A stretch of 64,000 nucleotides of DNA, taken from NCBI GenBank assembly GCA_029449235.1, contig JANATG010000005.1, positions 1,178,001-1,242,000 of the forward strand. Direction: 5' to 3'. The DNA comes from Linnemannia schmuckeri (taxonomy: Eukaryota > Mortierellomycota > Mortierellomycetes > Mortierellales > Mortierellaceae). Position 1 is the first letter of the stretch. Each line of letters begins with the position of its first letter. The position numbers and the translations under genes were made by a program. This document shows, one piece after another, positions 1 through 13,737 of this stretch. Below the pieces are notes generated by a model. The model was given only the letters and a program-made list of their open reading frames with translations. It had not been told where the DNA came from and made no database searches.

Positions 1-3000
1 GCTCATTTGGTCCTGTATCCTTTCGCAGTTCAGAACCGCAAGAACTTTTTCGTAGTGGAGAGCCAAGATGACCATGATGAATCCAAGAAGATTGTTGTAT
101 TTTTGAGACTGAGCGAGGTAGAGGTTCAAGTAAACCCGGAGCAAGACGCAAGCCTTGGCACAGACGAGTCCAAGGGCTCCCACTTAGCTGTCGGCAAGGG
201 AGATGACTCCTCTACCCTTGTATCATCTGCCAATCAGACCCTCGATGAGGCTGGGTCTCACGCCAACAGCCCTCGTCCATCTCCCACTGCCTCGCCGGGT
301 TCAAGAACTCCAGCCCCTCCAGCCATCAGGACCGACACCAGAGAGCTGGTGATTGAGGTCTATGGAGTAGAGCCGCCAGGCAAACAAGTAACTGTCGACC
401 TGTTCTCACTTCTTGAGAGCAAATTCTACAACTCGGTTGTCCTTTCTGTCGTTTCGACATTCCTCTCCCGCAACTCTACACTGAAGCTCACTCAAGCGGT
501 AAAGCCATATGCAAGGCATGGAATGGAAGTCAATAAGCTGTTGCGATCAAGTCACTAAAGTTGTAATTCTGCGTTTGTCAACATAGGATGTTGACTTTAT
601 CCTCCCTGTGGAACGACTCGAGCCGACGAGGCAGCTGGTTGAGATCCCGCAGTTTATCAATGCCCCATACGCGTTCTTGATGTATCTCAAGCAGAATCTG
701 TCGCTGTACCTCAATCCCTTGACAGGAGTTGACAAAGTCAACGCTCTGACACGATACTATAATGCCCGCTACGGACGCCTGTCATCCAGCGAAAGGTTCC
801 ACGACCGGTAAGAGTCAATTTATCATACATGCTCTCAGGACTCTGTACACGATGACATTGACTTTACTAACATGCTTCAATGGCCGATCATTCGTACATA
901 CAGGAGTCGCTCCCATCATCTGCAGATTGGGGATTTCGCGTTTTTCTACAACAGCGTCCAGGGTCGTTCCCAAACCCCCATCGAGGCACAAGTGGGAATC
1001 GGGCTTGCTGGCGTTTGTCTGACTGTGCTCGGCCGTGATCTCAAGCCAGTCTTCGAGGTTGGATATCAGGAGGGCGACCACGACAAAGAGGATATCAGGA
1101 ACTACTTTGACTCTTTCCCGAACTCCAGCGGGCTTAAGCCTTCGACCTACAGTCTGATGATCGAGGTGTGGGCGCAAGGCTCGGTCAATGCTGGAGCCTT
1201 GGTGGATGCCATCTGTCAGAGCTTCCGCCAAAGCTTGTGCGATGATATCATTGAGACGTCGATTGCCCAAGGTCTCTGTCCTAGCGCTCGCGATAGGAGG
1301 AACGACGTCGATGATGTTGACGGCGAACCGCTCATTGGAGAACGCATTCAAAAGAATTTCATTGACCCTTCGTTCCTTGTCCTGGAGAACGCGCATCAGT
1401 GGAAGAACCCTGCTGTTCAGTCGCTTTTGCTGAAGTACTCCATGCCGCCCTGGATCATGGATTCTTTCCTGCTTGAGCTGGATGAGATTCTTACGGATGT
1501 GAGCGTCCATTTCTCGCCGTTACTGATCCGGTCCATGGCAGAGTCAAACAGATACAAGGAATATCGGGCGTCGAGCGGGACACGAAAGTCATTTGGCGAC
1601 ATGACCAACGTCCGCTTTGTGATGATCGGCGGCATCCAGGACCTGAACGATGGCTCGAGCTCCAACTATTACGGACGAAGGACGAGCATGGGAAGCGACC
1701 GCACCCATTCCCGGCGAAGCTCCCTTGCTGAAGGCCAGAGTCTGCACCACTCCCTCAAGACATCGACCCACTCTTCGCTACAGCTTCCCAAACGCCAACT
1801 GGAGGACATCAAGATGTATCCCAACGCCATCACGACGAGTGGCCAAGACGAGACTATGCTGACTCGAAACTGCTTCGTCATGATCACTGCCAACGGCTTT
1901 GGGCTCCAAGTGTATACCTACAACTGGGGCAAGGCATACCATGAATTCATGTTCTCCGGTATCGAGAAGGTCGTCAAGTGGCACAAGGACAGGATGCGAT
2001 TTCTGGACAACGTATTGCTCCAAAAGATGGGTCTGTTCCACCATGTGCCTTCGATCCTCTCGATTTCAGCGGCGTCATCCGCAACCCCTGCCCATGGTCA
2101 ACCCAGCTTGACGACCTCGTCGAACTTAATTCAAGTGATGCCTCGAACGGTTCCACAAGGCTCTCCTCATCTAGGCTCGAACTTGCGAACTGGACACACG
2201 GAATCGAACATAAGCACGCCTAACTTGGCCAAGTCTTCGACTTCGCCAAAGGCGCTGTCTACCACAACAGTCCTGTCGGATGCATCGAATTTGGCCAGCC
2301 TTGTGGAGGACCAGTTCCCCAACCGTATGCGCAATCTCCCCGTCGGAACAAGCCTCTACAGCAACGATGATGGACGACCAGAGCTCTCCAAGGCTTCATC
2401 AAGCACTTTGTCCTTGGTAGCGCGACCTAGCCCGCCTCCTGCATTGTCCTCTCAGTCACAAGTACAGGTCCAGAGTCAAACTCAATCGGAGCAGAACTCG
2501 CCTACAGGAAGCAGCATCATCGCGACCGGACTCGATGTGGATCAGATCTTGCGAGACTACTGCTTGGAACCTCTTGAAACACCCCGCGACGAGGATCAAA
2601 CCCAGGACGAAGTTCAGCGACATGGAAAGCCCTTCTTAGATACGTTCGCCTTCCACACCAAGAACGCAGAGGACCAACAGAACGCATACAACGTTTATCA
2701 GAAGTGGTCGAGGCGATACCGCGACAGGAAGGGATCGCCAAATGCACTACACGAGAACATGAACACGACTGATCTGGCCATCATGTTGCGCTCCTCAAGA
2801 CTTCTTCACTTTTGCAGGACACCGCTCTTGTTCACAGAGTTTTCGTCCTCGCTCTTCCCTCAGGCTGACCCCTCGACTGTTCATGGCGCTGGATTGACTG
2901 GAAAGACCGAGCCTCGAGCAGGAGATGGAGCTAAGGATGTGCCAGTGGCTGACCCGATTGCCCAGTGGTACAGCGCTCTAGCAGAGACGTTTATGCGGGA

Positions 3001-6000
3001 GTACAGTCAGTATCTGGCAACGGTCGGGATGCAGTTGCTGATGTACGGCAATTCCAAGTTTGACAAACCCGTGGAAGCATCGCAGTCAGGAGAGCTGTCG
3101 TTCATGTCACAGTTCACTGTTTCTCAGACGCTATCGGTTCCTAGCCCGGCTGCCTTCCTTTTCAAGTCGCTGCAAGGAGGATCGATCATGTGCGAGGTCC
3201 GACTCCAGGGCATGTTTGTGTGTGTAACGCTTTACACTCTGAACAGACGCTACGGTCGTGTGAAGGTTGCCGCACCTGGATTTGCCACGGCGGAGGCTAA
3301 CAAGCAGAGTCTTCGGGTCTTCACGGAGCAATGTGCGCGGTTCAAGGATCGCATCCACGTCAACAGCTTTGTGTACGATTTTCATCTGCGATACATCTAT
3401 AGAATCCTCATGGAGTCGTCCAGGCTCCCCGTGCTTACACCCACAAGCGATGAAATGGGCTTTTCGTCTGCGCCGGCGACTTCCCTGCCGTTCTCGTTTG
3501 ATCTGATGGATGTCCTTCACCAGTTCCTTCAGTACCACTCACGCCCTGCCGCGTATGCCAGGAACCGGGTCTACCGAGGAGTTTACCGAACCAACGTTGC
3601 CCCAGGCGAGAGCGAGCTTCCTGGACATCTGTTCGAGTATGTGATCAAGAACCCGCAGAGATATGGATTCCAGGCGATACAACACCAGAATCGTCCTCGA
3701 GCGTGCTTCGTCTCCGGTCGCGATCTCCTCTCAGGATTTGGCGGTGCAGTGAATCCTGGTCAAGGTGGTGTTGGCGCAAAACCCGAGCATCACAAGCGAG
3801 CCTCTGAGGCTGCCAAACAGGGCTTAAAGGGCTTTGGCGTCGGTGCCAGTCGAGGCGGCTTGCCCCCATGTGCACCAGCAACGTCTCAGAGACCCTTTGG
3901 ACCCCATGCACGACATTCCAGTCATGAGAGCAGCCTGAACACCAAGCGGATGTCTCGTCGTATGACGACAAGTAGGTCGAGCTACAATTTCAAGGAGAAC
4001 ACGATCCTGGAGGATGAGGGTGTGGAGTATGTCTTGGTGATATCCGAAGGCGACCAGGATAGCATGGGTCTGACGGTGCATTACTACCTTCTCATCCTCC
4101 GTGAGGAGGAGGTGGTCAAGAAACTCGAGGACGCTCATGGACCACTTGTTGGCGCAAGAGACCGACTCCTTGCTGCGAGCCGTAGTCTGCTGGTGATGAG
4201 GAGTAACGATAGCTCTAACGCAATGCGCCAAGGCCTTGGGGATCCGTCTAACACCATGGGCACCAGTCACCTTCACCCCGCGCAACCTGTTGGCGACGAG
4301 GACAAACCGCAGTTAGAGCCCCGCCAGTCGTTGATACGATCATTGCGTCGGGACTCTGACCAGGCCGACCTGATGTTTTCCCAGGACCACTTTAGCGGTG
4401 GCGAGCGACTCATGGATGCCACTGAGCTACAGGAACGAATCACGGAGCGGGCAGTCCTTGGGGATGTTGTCCGTGCTGCTGAGGCGCGACTGGACATGAT
4501 GTTGAAACAGGCTGCTCAGTTCTTTGATCGAGATTCGCTCTGGGAGATGTTGGTGCAGGGTAAGATTGGCAGTTCTGGAGTGGTGTTGACAGGCCCTCAG
4601 ACACCTCTTATCAGCTCCTCTCATGTCATCAACAGCCCTGCGACCGTCCTCTCAACAGATGCTTCCGACTACCTCTCACACCACACAGCAACGCGCAACG
4701 AGAACACCGCCTACAATAATAACAACAGCAGCATTAACTCGGAGCTCGGATTTGCAGACTTTTTGGCACTTGGCCAGCGATTCCACAGCACCCCTCTGGA
4801 AGAAATGGAGCCAGAGTTCCGCGCCATTGTCACTGCTCCAGGGATCGATTGGGGTCAGGTGCTCACATTTCTGGGACGTTACTACGAGCGGTGGGCAAGG
4901 GAGTTCATGGAGCACGATGAGACTGGATCTCCTGGCCCTGCAGTGGCTAGTTTAAAACCAGGTCTGAACCAGGAAGCACGCCGCCACAGGCAGGACCCAG
5001 AGCCTGTCAGATCCGGAAAGGCGCGTCGCCATTTGGTGATCTTCAATCCTCACAACCGCGACTTGCTTGTTCACTTTGTAATCAACGTCAACAACACTGC
5101 GATATCAGGCACAACTCCAGCGGGCACTGCGGAGACGGCATCGGTATCTGAGCTGAAACTGCCTGGAGGCGACAGCCAACAGTGCATGATGCGTACTTCA
5201 ACAGGAGACCTTTATTCGCGATTCAACAGACGGAACTCTGGAGCGTCGTCGGCAAGACCCAAGATGCACTCGCAGTCGCACTCTCATTTGCAGGCACTTT
5301 TGCTCTCACCATCCCTGCCACCATCGTCTCGACCACAGCAGCAACAGTACCAGCAGCAACAGCAACAGGACTCATCTCACCCCATCCGCCCCTCGCTCTC
5401 TGAGACGTCAAGCAGGGTGTCGTCTATGACCTCCATTGCCCGTGCAGCGACATTGGCAGTGAGCAAGGTGGCTAGTCGCCTTCAGTCGAGCCGCAGCCGT
5501 GAAACCTCGGCAGTATCACTCTTCAACCCTGTGAGCGGAAAGAGTCCTCGCCCCGAGAGCTCGATTGTCGAGGACGACTCGATTTCGGCATCAGGATGGA
5601 GTTCTATCAGAGCCACTCCACCTACAGGTGCAGGAGTAGAAGCCACTGAATCGTCGTCGATGTTGAGTCCTCCTCCCCCTGAGGGCCAGGGTCGGTTCCG
5701 ACGAACCAGCGGTGGTAATGGCCTTGGAAAGACACCTGGAAAAACACCTGGAAAGGTGGACAGTAGCAATAGGACGAGACGTAGGAACGGTCGATCACCT
5801 TCTGGATCTGATGCTGAAGATGGTGTCTGCAGCGTTGAAGGTTCGTTGGATTCGGACGAGGATGGTGATGACTCGGATGAGAACCGTAACCGAAGCGATA
5901 GCAGATCAGATGGTAATGACGATGGTGGCGAGAGTGACAAAAGTGATGATGAGAGTGAGGACGATATCGGTGAACAGGAGGACGAGACGTTGGGAGCGCA

Positions 6001-6118
6001 CGTTGGGGTTTACTCTGTCAGCCGAGAACCCAAGGGTGGCTACAACGCGATTGAAGCCGAGCATGTTGGAGATATTATTCGCACGCTGTCATACTGGATC
6101 TGGCGGGCGCAGAAGTGA
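1..6118 (+). CDS. SZT2: SZT2-like protein (KICSTOR family), 5'-truncated
   Basis: The gene enters from the left edge. I read three exons, 1-498, 587-807 and 904-6118, giving 1977 residues. Both junctions keep frame (LTQA|DVDFIL at phase 0; HDR|SRS with one base borrowed) and use GT/AG. The blocks around FINAPYAFLMYLKQNLSLYL, FGLQVYTYNWGKAYHEF and FVYDFHLRYIYRIL resemble animal SZT2. Low-complexity serine-rich spacers separate the conserved blocks, and an acidic Asp/Ser tail (about nt 5850-5990) precedes a short conserved end. Animal SZT2 is about 3400 residues, so roughly the C-terminal half is here. In animals SZT2 scaffolds KICSTOR, which recruits GATOR1 to lysosomes to restrain TORC1 on starvation. 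That role in this fungus is inference. Identification is by remembered family motifs, not by alignment. Confidence 0.7.
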
Positions 6119-6236
6119 GAGAGAGAGCGAGGGAGAGAGGGAGGAGCTATGAAGAAAGATAGCCTATTTGCCTATACTTCACAACCACACATAACTCTTT
6201 AACAAACAAACAAAAACGAAGAACGTGTAGTACTTT

Positions 6237-6242
6237 AATAAA
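6237..6242 (+). terminator. Poly(A) signal of the SZT2-like gene
   Basis: AATAAA lies 118 bases after the TGA stop. It sits in the 308 bp spacer (6119-6426) between two convergent genes. Nothing else is recognisable in the spacer. Confidence 0.55.
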
Positions 6243-6426
6243 GAAAAAGAGAAACGAGAGGAATTTTAACTCACCCGTCGTGGACGAAGAAGCATGCAAA
6301 AAAGAGTGGGATACAGGTTAAATCTGCATATTGTAATTTTCTTCTTTTGAAAGCGAAGTGTGTAGAATTACGATTACTAGTTGTTGTTTTTAGCGTGCTA
6401 CTAATATCTAATAAACAGAGAGAAAA

Positions 6427-9400
6427 CTAAACTATTACACCTCGCATAAAGTCGATAAGACGCTCAGCATACCGGCCAGGCTCCTCAACCGAGACTTCAG
6501 CATGTTGTGGGGCCTGATACTGATGGTGAAGATGGCTTGCCGGCCTAGCTTGTTGCGCTTGGGTCTGCGTTTGGTGGGCAGCTTGAGTAGCCTGACCGGG
6601 CGGGATATGGATCTGGACGCCGTCTGAAGTTGGAGGAGAGGACGATGAGGATGATGACAATAGGTGGTGCGGTAACATCATGGATTCGGAGGCGTTGGAG
6701 GCTCGGATGTCGAAGGAGAGGCGCGAGTCGCGGCTGCGACCGCTTTGATGGCTGTGCTGAGACTGTTGGCTTGAGTGACTGTACTGGCTGTATTGACTTA
6801 ATCGTGCCGCAGCGCCGACGATTGATTTTGTGAAGGGCGCTGAGGTGCTGAGTCTGGGTTTGTTGTTGAGGATGGAAGTTGAGGAAGGAGAGGGTGAATG
6901 AGAGACGGAGGTGGATGGGGCGACTTTTCCTGGATCCCCAATCATCATGGGGGAGGAGACAGAGGAGGAGGATGTGAGAGTGCTTTCTTCTTGGCTAACT
7001 CTTGTGGACGAGAGGGGGGTTGAGGCGGAGGACTGGGAGTAGGATGAGTTTGGGTCCTGTAAGAGGGAGCCGCGGTTGCTGCGTGGGTCCTGCGAGGATG
7101 TGAGGGAGGATGAGGATGAGGATCCGCGTCTTGAGCTGGGGTCTTCGAGCAAGACTGAGAGTGCTGGATTAGTGGCGTGCGCGGCACCGGCAACGGCGGC
7201 GGCAGCGGCAGAGGCGGGGTCCATAATGGAGGGCAAAGATGGCTCTGACGCCGTCGCATGCGGCAAGAGCTGATAGAATGCCGAAGAAGTGAATGAAGTA
7301 GAACTGGTCGACGGATTCGAGCGCCCAGGATGGATCACCATCGGCATTGGCAACGACGTCGGAGGTCCTGTCGTCATGGGTGAAGACCCGCCTCCATTAT
7401 TGTTACTGCCTCCGGATCCGAGGAGGCGGACATTGGCGCCCTTGATGTTGCGTTCGAGCCACTTGACGAGGTTATACTTTTGGAGGACATCAATGAGACC
7501 AAAGTAGTAGACGGCCTCGTAGCCATCGGGGAGGCCCAGACTGGGAACTCCATGAGACCAGATTGTCGAGTCCTGCAAGTTACCCGTGTGATAGTCTGAT
7601 GTGGCGCCGTTTTGATGATGGTGTGGGAATTGGGTCTGTTGGTAAGGTGGTGAAGAATACAATCGCGAAGCTCCAGCCGCTCCTGTTGATAATGGTGCAG
7701 ATTGTGGTAAGCTCGGGAGCCCTCCAGGCATACTCTGGTGCCGAGGCGTATCCAAGGAAGGCCTCTTGCCTGTTGCTGTTGCTGTTGCTGTTGGCGAGGG
7801 GTCGAGCAGGACGGAAAGCTTCGGTCGGATGGACGAATGGCTGTTGGTCCTGGGCTTATAACGGACTGTTTGAAACGAATCCGGCTCGAGATTGTTGCTG
7901 TTGTCGTCGTTGTTATCGTCGAACAAGGGTCGTCGGGGCTTAACTTCTTTCACCTTCTGCTGCTGCTCACGATCCTTGTGCTTCCTTGAATGGTGTTTTG
8001 ATGACTTGACGGCTGTGAGCTCGACCTCTGGCGGTATCGCGCGGTCTCTGCTCCCATTCTTTGCATCCTTCCTAGATTCGATCTTAGCCGCACGACTCAT
8101 CGTCGATGCGTCAAGAGCATCCGATCCGGTGGCCGCAGAAGGCGGCGTCGCAACTTGACCACCAGAAACAATAACCTCCCCAAACGAATAGACATCTCGG
8201 AATGCGTCCTGAGCCTTCTCGCCCAACCCTTTCAAAAATGCCAACCGCTCTTCGGACAGACCAATAAACTTCCAGATCCGCTCCAGAGCCTCTTCAATTT
8301 CGCGTTGAGGCTCTGATTTTCTCATGCCGTAACTGTTATGGGCTTCGCTACCGTTCAAAGAGCCGTGGTTCGGTGCGCCGCTGCGATAGTCGCCCTCGAT
8401 ATCTGAATCCTGGTCGCTATTGGCGGAATCTGATCCCCGCGACGAGAGGGATCCTCGTCGGCTGAACTCTGGCAATGAGTAAATCTCTGGCTCTTCCTCT
8501 CCTCCTTCTGCTTCTTCCTCGATGGGACGCTTTGGGATAATCCGAATACCCACCAGCATACTATACGATATCGATCAACATGAAAAAAAAAAAATTAAAA
8601 TCATTAAAAATGCCTTACTGAATTTTAACATTTTTTTTTCAATGCATCCTTGGTTTTTTACCTGTAGTCCATAAAACCATGTTTGCGGAGAAGGGTTGTA
8701 TCTTCCTCTAGCTGGGCTAGAACCTCGGCCTTGCGAACAGATCCGAGGTGAATGAGTTGTGTCTCGCCTGTAAAGATCCTGTTCTGGAAATCGACCTCCT
8801 TCAATGTCAAATGGCTGATATCTGTAGCAGTAGCATTACTTCCACCATCGCCGACACCGCCCTCTGCTGCCATCCTACTACCGCTACCAAGGCCTCCTCC
8901 TGACTGCAAGTGAGGATAGATGAGATCACTTCTCGGCTCATAGTACATGGATGAAGACCTGCTCTCGCTCGTGCCGAGGTGGTGGTTCCGCAAGTGAGAA
9001 TGACGATGCGCGAAATCATTCCATCCAGGCTCCTTCTCCAAAGAAGTCCTTGGCTGAAAGTCTGACGCAATAGGGTTCATCAGCCGACTGTCCCTTGGCT
9101 GAAAGTCTGATGCAATAGGGTTCATCAGCCGACTGTCACGGACAGACGGGATCCCGTCTACAGGAAGGGTCCTGCGACCGACATTCGATCCCTTAAAGTC
9201 GTATCGCTCATGGACAACCTCGGGGGTGTCAAACACGTTGGCTAGAACTACTACGACCACCTTGGACGGTAAATTGTCGTCTCGTCCAGCGGACAGGAGT
9301 GTCCCGTTCAGGTGGAGGCGTTGAGCCGCACTCGCGTCACTTTTGCTCCTCCCAGCTCCTGTACCTACTCCTAGTCCTCCTAGTCCTGGTCCTAGTCCTG

Positions 9401-12400
9401 TGTTCTCCCTGTCGCCACCAAACCCCATCCCGCCAGCAGAAAGTCCAGCCCCATCAGCCATACCACCCGCCATACCAGCTACACCACTCGCTAGCTTGGC
9501 CCCCGCCAGTTTCTCAAACGTATACATTCCTAGGTACCTCGGCAGCAGCGTATTTGGATGCTTCTGAATATGTCCCAAATAGTCACTCAAGAACCCCTTC
9601 AAGTTATCCGGCTCCGCACCACGAAGCGTTTTGAGTAAGAACCTCCCATGGTTATGAGACGCGAAGAAAATCGCATCCGATTTCCCGGGGGTCTTCATCA
9701 CCGTCATTGGTAGCGACAGCGCCTCGTCCATATCTGCTTGTGTGTAACGGAACCGTTCCCGGATGGCGTGGAAGACCAGGGGGGCGTGATCGGTGAACTT
9801 GACGCGTCCGTAGCTGGGGATGTTCCATTCGTGGACTTGTTCGACGTTGAAAAAGTACCGGTCCAAGGGCGCGAATGCAAATGTTGAAGAGCCGAGAGGA
9901 CGTGGGATAGTTGCACTGAGTGGAGGGAACATGGGGGAGGGAATGCTTTGGACGCCTGAGAGGTGTAAAGGGGTGGTGATCTTGAGTGGGGCTATCCTCC
10001 TCTTGGTGAGAGCGCGAGGGGTGATTTTTAACGCGTTTGAGTTGTCGGTCTCTGCTGTGGCTGCGGTCGTGGTGGCTGTAGTACCTTCCTTCGTGAGTGA
10101 AGGGCGTCCTTGAAAGTGAGGTCTTTGTTCTTGCGCAAGCCCAGAAGATTTACTGGGGGATCGAGAAAGCGAGGGTGAGTCGGTGCCATCACCATCACCA
10201 AGACCCTGGGACAGCGAAGGGAGGTTGGTATGTATCATCGAGGCCAACGAAGCTAAAGTTGGAGGTGAAGCCTTGTCAAAGAAGGTAGTCCGTCGAAGAT
10301 GAATAATCTCTCCTTGAGCATCCGTCTCCAATCCCGAGATCGAGTGTCCCGTCAGATCCCTCGTCCGTCTGTTGGTCGCCGCCGAGGGGCTGGAGAAGTA
10401 ACCCCCAAAGCTGATAGCAGACTTTCGTCGGTCCTGCTTCAACTGCTCTGGAAGAAGGTCACTAGAGCCGCTGAGCATCTGAGAGGGCGAAAGTGGACGT
10501 CCATCTGGTGACAATGCTGATGGTTGGTATGGAGATGTTGCAGTAGAATGCCGACTGTTATTGCCGCTCCATGCGACCGTAGTAGGTGGTGAGGAAGGAA
10601 TGACGGGCTCCTCATGTCTTTTCAGTGGCAAGTCTAAAGAGATAGCGTTCTGGAGGGGACTCTCTTGTGGGGGAGATAAAACGCCAAGCTCACGGAACCG
10701 ACGATGGGCTGTCAAGAGCTGCTCACCGTCTTGATACAATTCCTTGGATCCTGCTCCCGTAGGACTCTTGGGTTGCCTTACCTCCCGCCTTTGTGCGCTT
10801 GATGCCGACTTTGACCGTCCGAGTTGTTTGGGTGTCGAGTCAGGGTCTGGAATCTCTGAAGAAGATTTGAGGGCGGATTTGAAATTCGATCGCTCGAGAG
10901 CGTTGGGCGTTGAAAAGTGGTCGCTTTGGAGATTAAAATCCATCAACGGCGTCCCTTGCTGTCCTCCCGCGCCATCCGCCGTGCTGTTAATGGAAACTTC
11001 TCCGGAAGACGAAGCTGACTGAACGCGAGAGCGAGGAGTGGTCGATGTCGATTCAGAACGTGGCATTTGACCTGCATACATGAATTGGCTGACTCTGGAT
11101 TCTGCAGCTGTGACCTCTGCCGCTGCAGCGGAGCTCTTTGTCGACGACCGTCTTGCCAGGCCAGGCAAGTTGTGTTGGTACCCAAATCTGGAGCGTGTCG
11201 TTGGGGACGTCGGGGTTTGATTAGGTGAGTTGGGCGCCGTCTCTGGAGAGGTTTCGAACGCGGCCACAGAGACCTTGGGTGCATGATTCATACCCGTCGT
11301 CGCTGGTGTTTTTGGCAGAAGTGACATTTGGTCTTCACTCAAGACACTGAGGACACTGCTGCTGAAGGACGGCATCATGGCAATGTTGCTGAAGGATGAT
11401 GTGGACGATGTCGAAATGGGTCTGGATGAGGAGGAGGAGCCTGATAAGTGAGTGTCGGACATGGATCGGCTTGTGGCTCCTGCTGCTGCTGCTGCTGCCT
11501 GTGCTTCTGAAGTGAGAAAGATGGTATTTCGGGGGCTCTCCTGCTGCTGCTGCTTTGAGTCACCGTAGAACGTCTTTCGCATTTTGCTCCATAGCCGTGA
11601 ATGACGTGGTTTTAATGGTATAATATCTTGGTCGGCTGAGTTGTTGATGAAGCTGCCACTATTGTTGTCGACATTGTTGGATCCCAAAGTCGAATCGTGG
11701 GTGAGGCTCTGCATTCCTCTAGCCTGGCATGAGTCAGCCTCGTGTTCGTTGGAAGATTGCAGTGTCGCTGGTTGACTACCAGGAGCACCAATAGCGGTGG
11801 TGGAGGGAGTGGCGACTGTGGCGATAACAGCACCACCACCAAGTAAAGACGAGCTCACAGGCTGTTGTAACTGACTCTCGCTCAGTCCAAGGTCGATCTC
11901 CGAGATATCATCCGCTTCCACCATCATGGTGCTTTTCGACTTTGCCTCTTCCACCGTGACAGTCCGAGTATGATGAGTCGAAGCCGTCGAAGTGAACCCA
12001 CGAACCACGATAGTAGGTGAGGTGACTGAAGAAGTTGATGCATTCCTATTCTTTTGTATTGAAATAACCGAAGGCGTCGCCGGCACTTCTGATGCTCTCG
12101 AGGATGTTGAGGGATCCCTTGAACGGCGGTTAGCTTCTCCTGTAAGTTGCGCCTCCAATAACTGCGACAACGAGTTGATACTGGCGGACCTTGTCCGCTG
12201 CTGAGCGTTTGGTATCCGGATATGCTGATCCGTCATTGGCGTTGCCGTCCTTGTGGTAGTAGCATAAGATGGTGACACGACGGGGAGTTGATGTGTCGCC
12301 TGCGTGGGCGTTGCTGTGACAGGAGTGCTAGCCTGATGGTTGATCTGGATAGAGTTGCTCAGGGAAGAGGAGGGGTGAGGAACAACTCTTGGTGGAAAGA

Positions 12401-13737
12401 CCATGGGTGACGCAAACGAATCCCGCCAGTGATGACCACCCAACCCCAACCCCGGAGTCGACCCCTTCAAGTCCATGATCTCTGGTCCCACGTTCGTGAA
12501 ATGAAGGACAGACTTGATAGCATGTCGCAGATGCCGCGAAAGAACGGGCTCCTTCGATTCCATGAGTAATGACTGCGCCCATTGTCGTTTCATATGATGA
12601 TCCCTCCACCGTGACTCAGTATCCATCGGTATCGAATCCATGGTCGTTGGTGCCTCTGGCACACCAGGGGCAGTAATAGCAGCCGTTGTGGACGACATCT
12701 TTATCTTGGATGAGACCTGGCTCCTTGGCGTTGTTGTTGTCGTCGAAAAAAATGTTGGTGGGAGACTACCCGGAAGAGTAGTAGTCGTAGTAGCCATTGC
12801 TGCCGTTGTGCGATGATGGTTGGGTGCTCCTTCTCCGTTTAGTAGTACTGTGTCACTGTCGTCTCTGTCTTCTCCTTTGTATGGTGATGGCAATAAGGAA
12901 TCGACTGCTGTTCCGGAACCACCTCTTCTCCGAAGACTACCTCGACTAGATTTCCCGTTCCTGCTGGTAGCTCCTACTAACTTTGAGGACTTTTTTGTAA
13001 CAGCAGCAGTGGTCGTGCTTAAGTCTGAAGCATGCAATGGATCCGATTCAACCACAACTCGTTGGCGCCGACCCTGTTGTGTTCCAGCTGCGGTTGTTCT
13101 TGGAGATCCTTTATCTGTAAGAGGGTCTGTAATCGTATGTTGTGCTGCCATCGTTGATGTTGTTGCCGTAGTTGTTGAAGATGTCTCTGTCGTATTCTTG
13201 TAGTGATCAGAAGAACTGTGTGCTTTCCTATCATCCGTCGTCACACCTTGGCTAAATAAGCAAAACAAAAAAGTGGAGAAATAAAAGAGACAGGTCCCTG
13301 TGTAAGCGAACGTGCACCTTGTTTTGCTCTCATAAAGTTCCAACTCAGGGTTTCTTATGTGTTCTTGTTTCTTACGTTATGAGAGGAGCAAGTCGTTGTT
13401 GAAATGCTGAGGAGGAGGAGGAGGACGAGGCGGAGGAAGGGAAGGCAAAGGCCAGACCGGTGAGGAGACCGATCAAGAACCAGACAAACGTCCACATCAA
13501 GGGCAGAATAGCGGCCACGACACTGAGGAGTAAGGTGTGTTTTTAGTGGGTGGGAGTGTGTGTGTTAAGTGGGTCGGGTGGAGGAGGGAGAAAGTGCGAG
13601 AGGGTTTTAGGGCGTGTGCTTTATCTGCTATTTCTGTCAGGTAGAGGGGCAATGAATGAATGAAAAGAGAAGGGCAGTTAATGAAAGAAGCGGGATGTGA
13701 AGACAAGATGTGCTTACAGTGCAAACTGATTCCTCAT
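6427..13737 (-). CDS. MSS4: Phosphatidylinositol-4-phosphate 5-kinase family protein with N-terminal hydrophobic segment
   Basis: Exons on the minus strand are 13737-13718, 13522-13376, 13251-8662 and 8560-6427, giving 2296 residues. An in-frame TGA two codons upstream fixes the start. The first two exons encode a hydrophobic stretch at about residues 6-35, then a serine run. About 1100 mostly disordered residues follow. The kinase core begins near residue 1190 and shows FLLKT, NPNTLLxRY-like (HPNTLLPRYLG) and HERYDFKGSNVGR. The catalytic MDYSMLVGI is split by the last intron (Ser1586), and YYFGLIDVLQKYN lies near 1933. Type I PIP kinases make PI(4,5)P2 at the plasma membrane. Two Gly/Ser-rich inserts swell the core, usually about 350 residues, to about 1100. 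Whether the first two exons are always included is unproven. Confidence 0.85.
9048..9137 (-). repeat. 45-bp in-frame tandem duplication inside the PIP kinase core
   Basis: Two 45 bp copies (9048-9092 and 9093-9137) differ at about one base and encode the 15-residue unit RDSRLMNPIASDFQP twice. They lie in an insert just after the HERYDFKGSNVGR block. Near-identity suggests a recent duplication. Confidence 0.95.
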
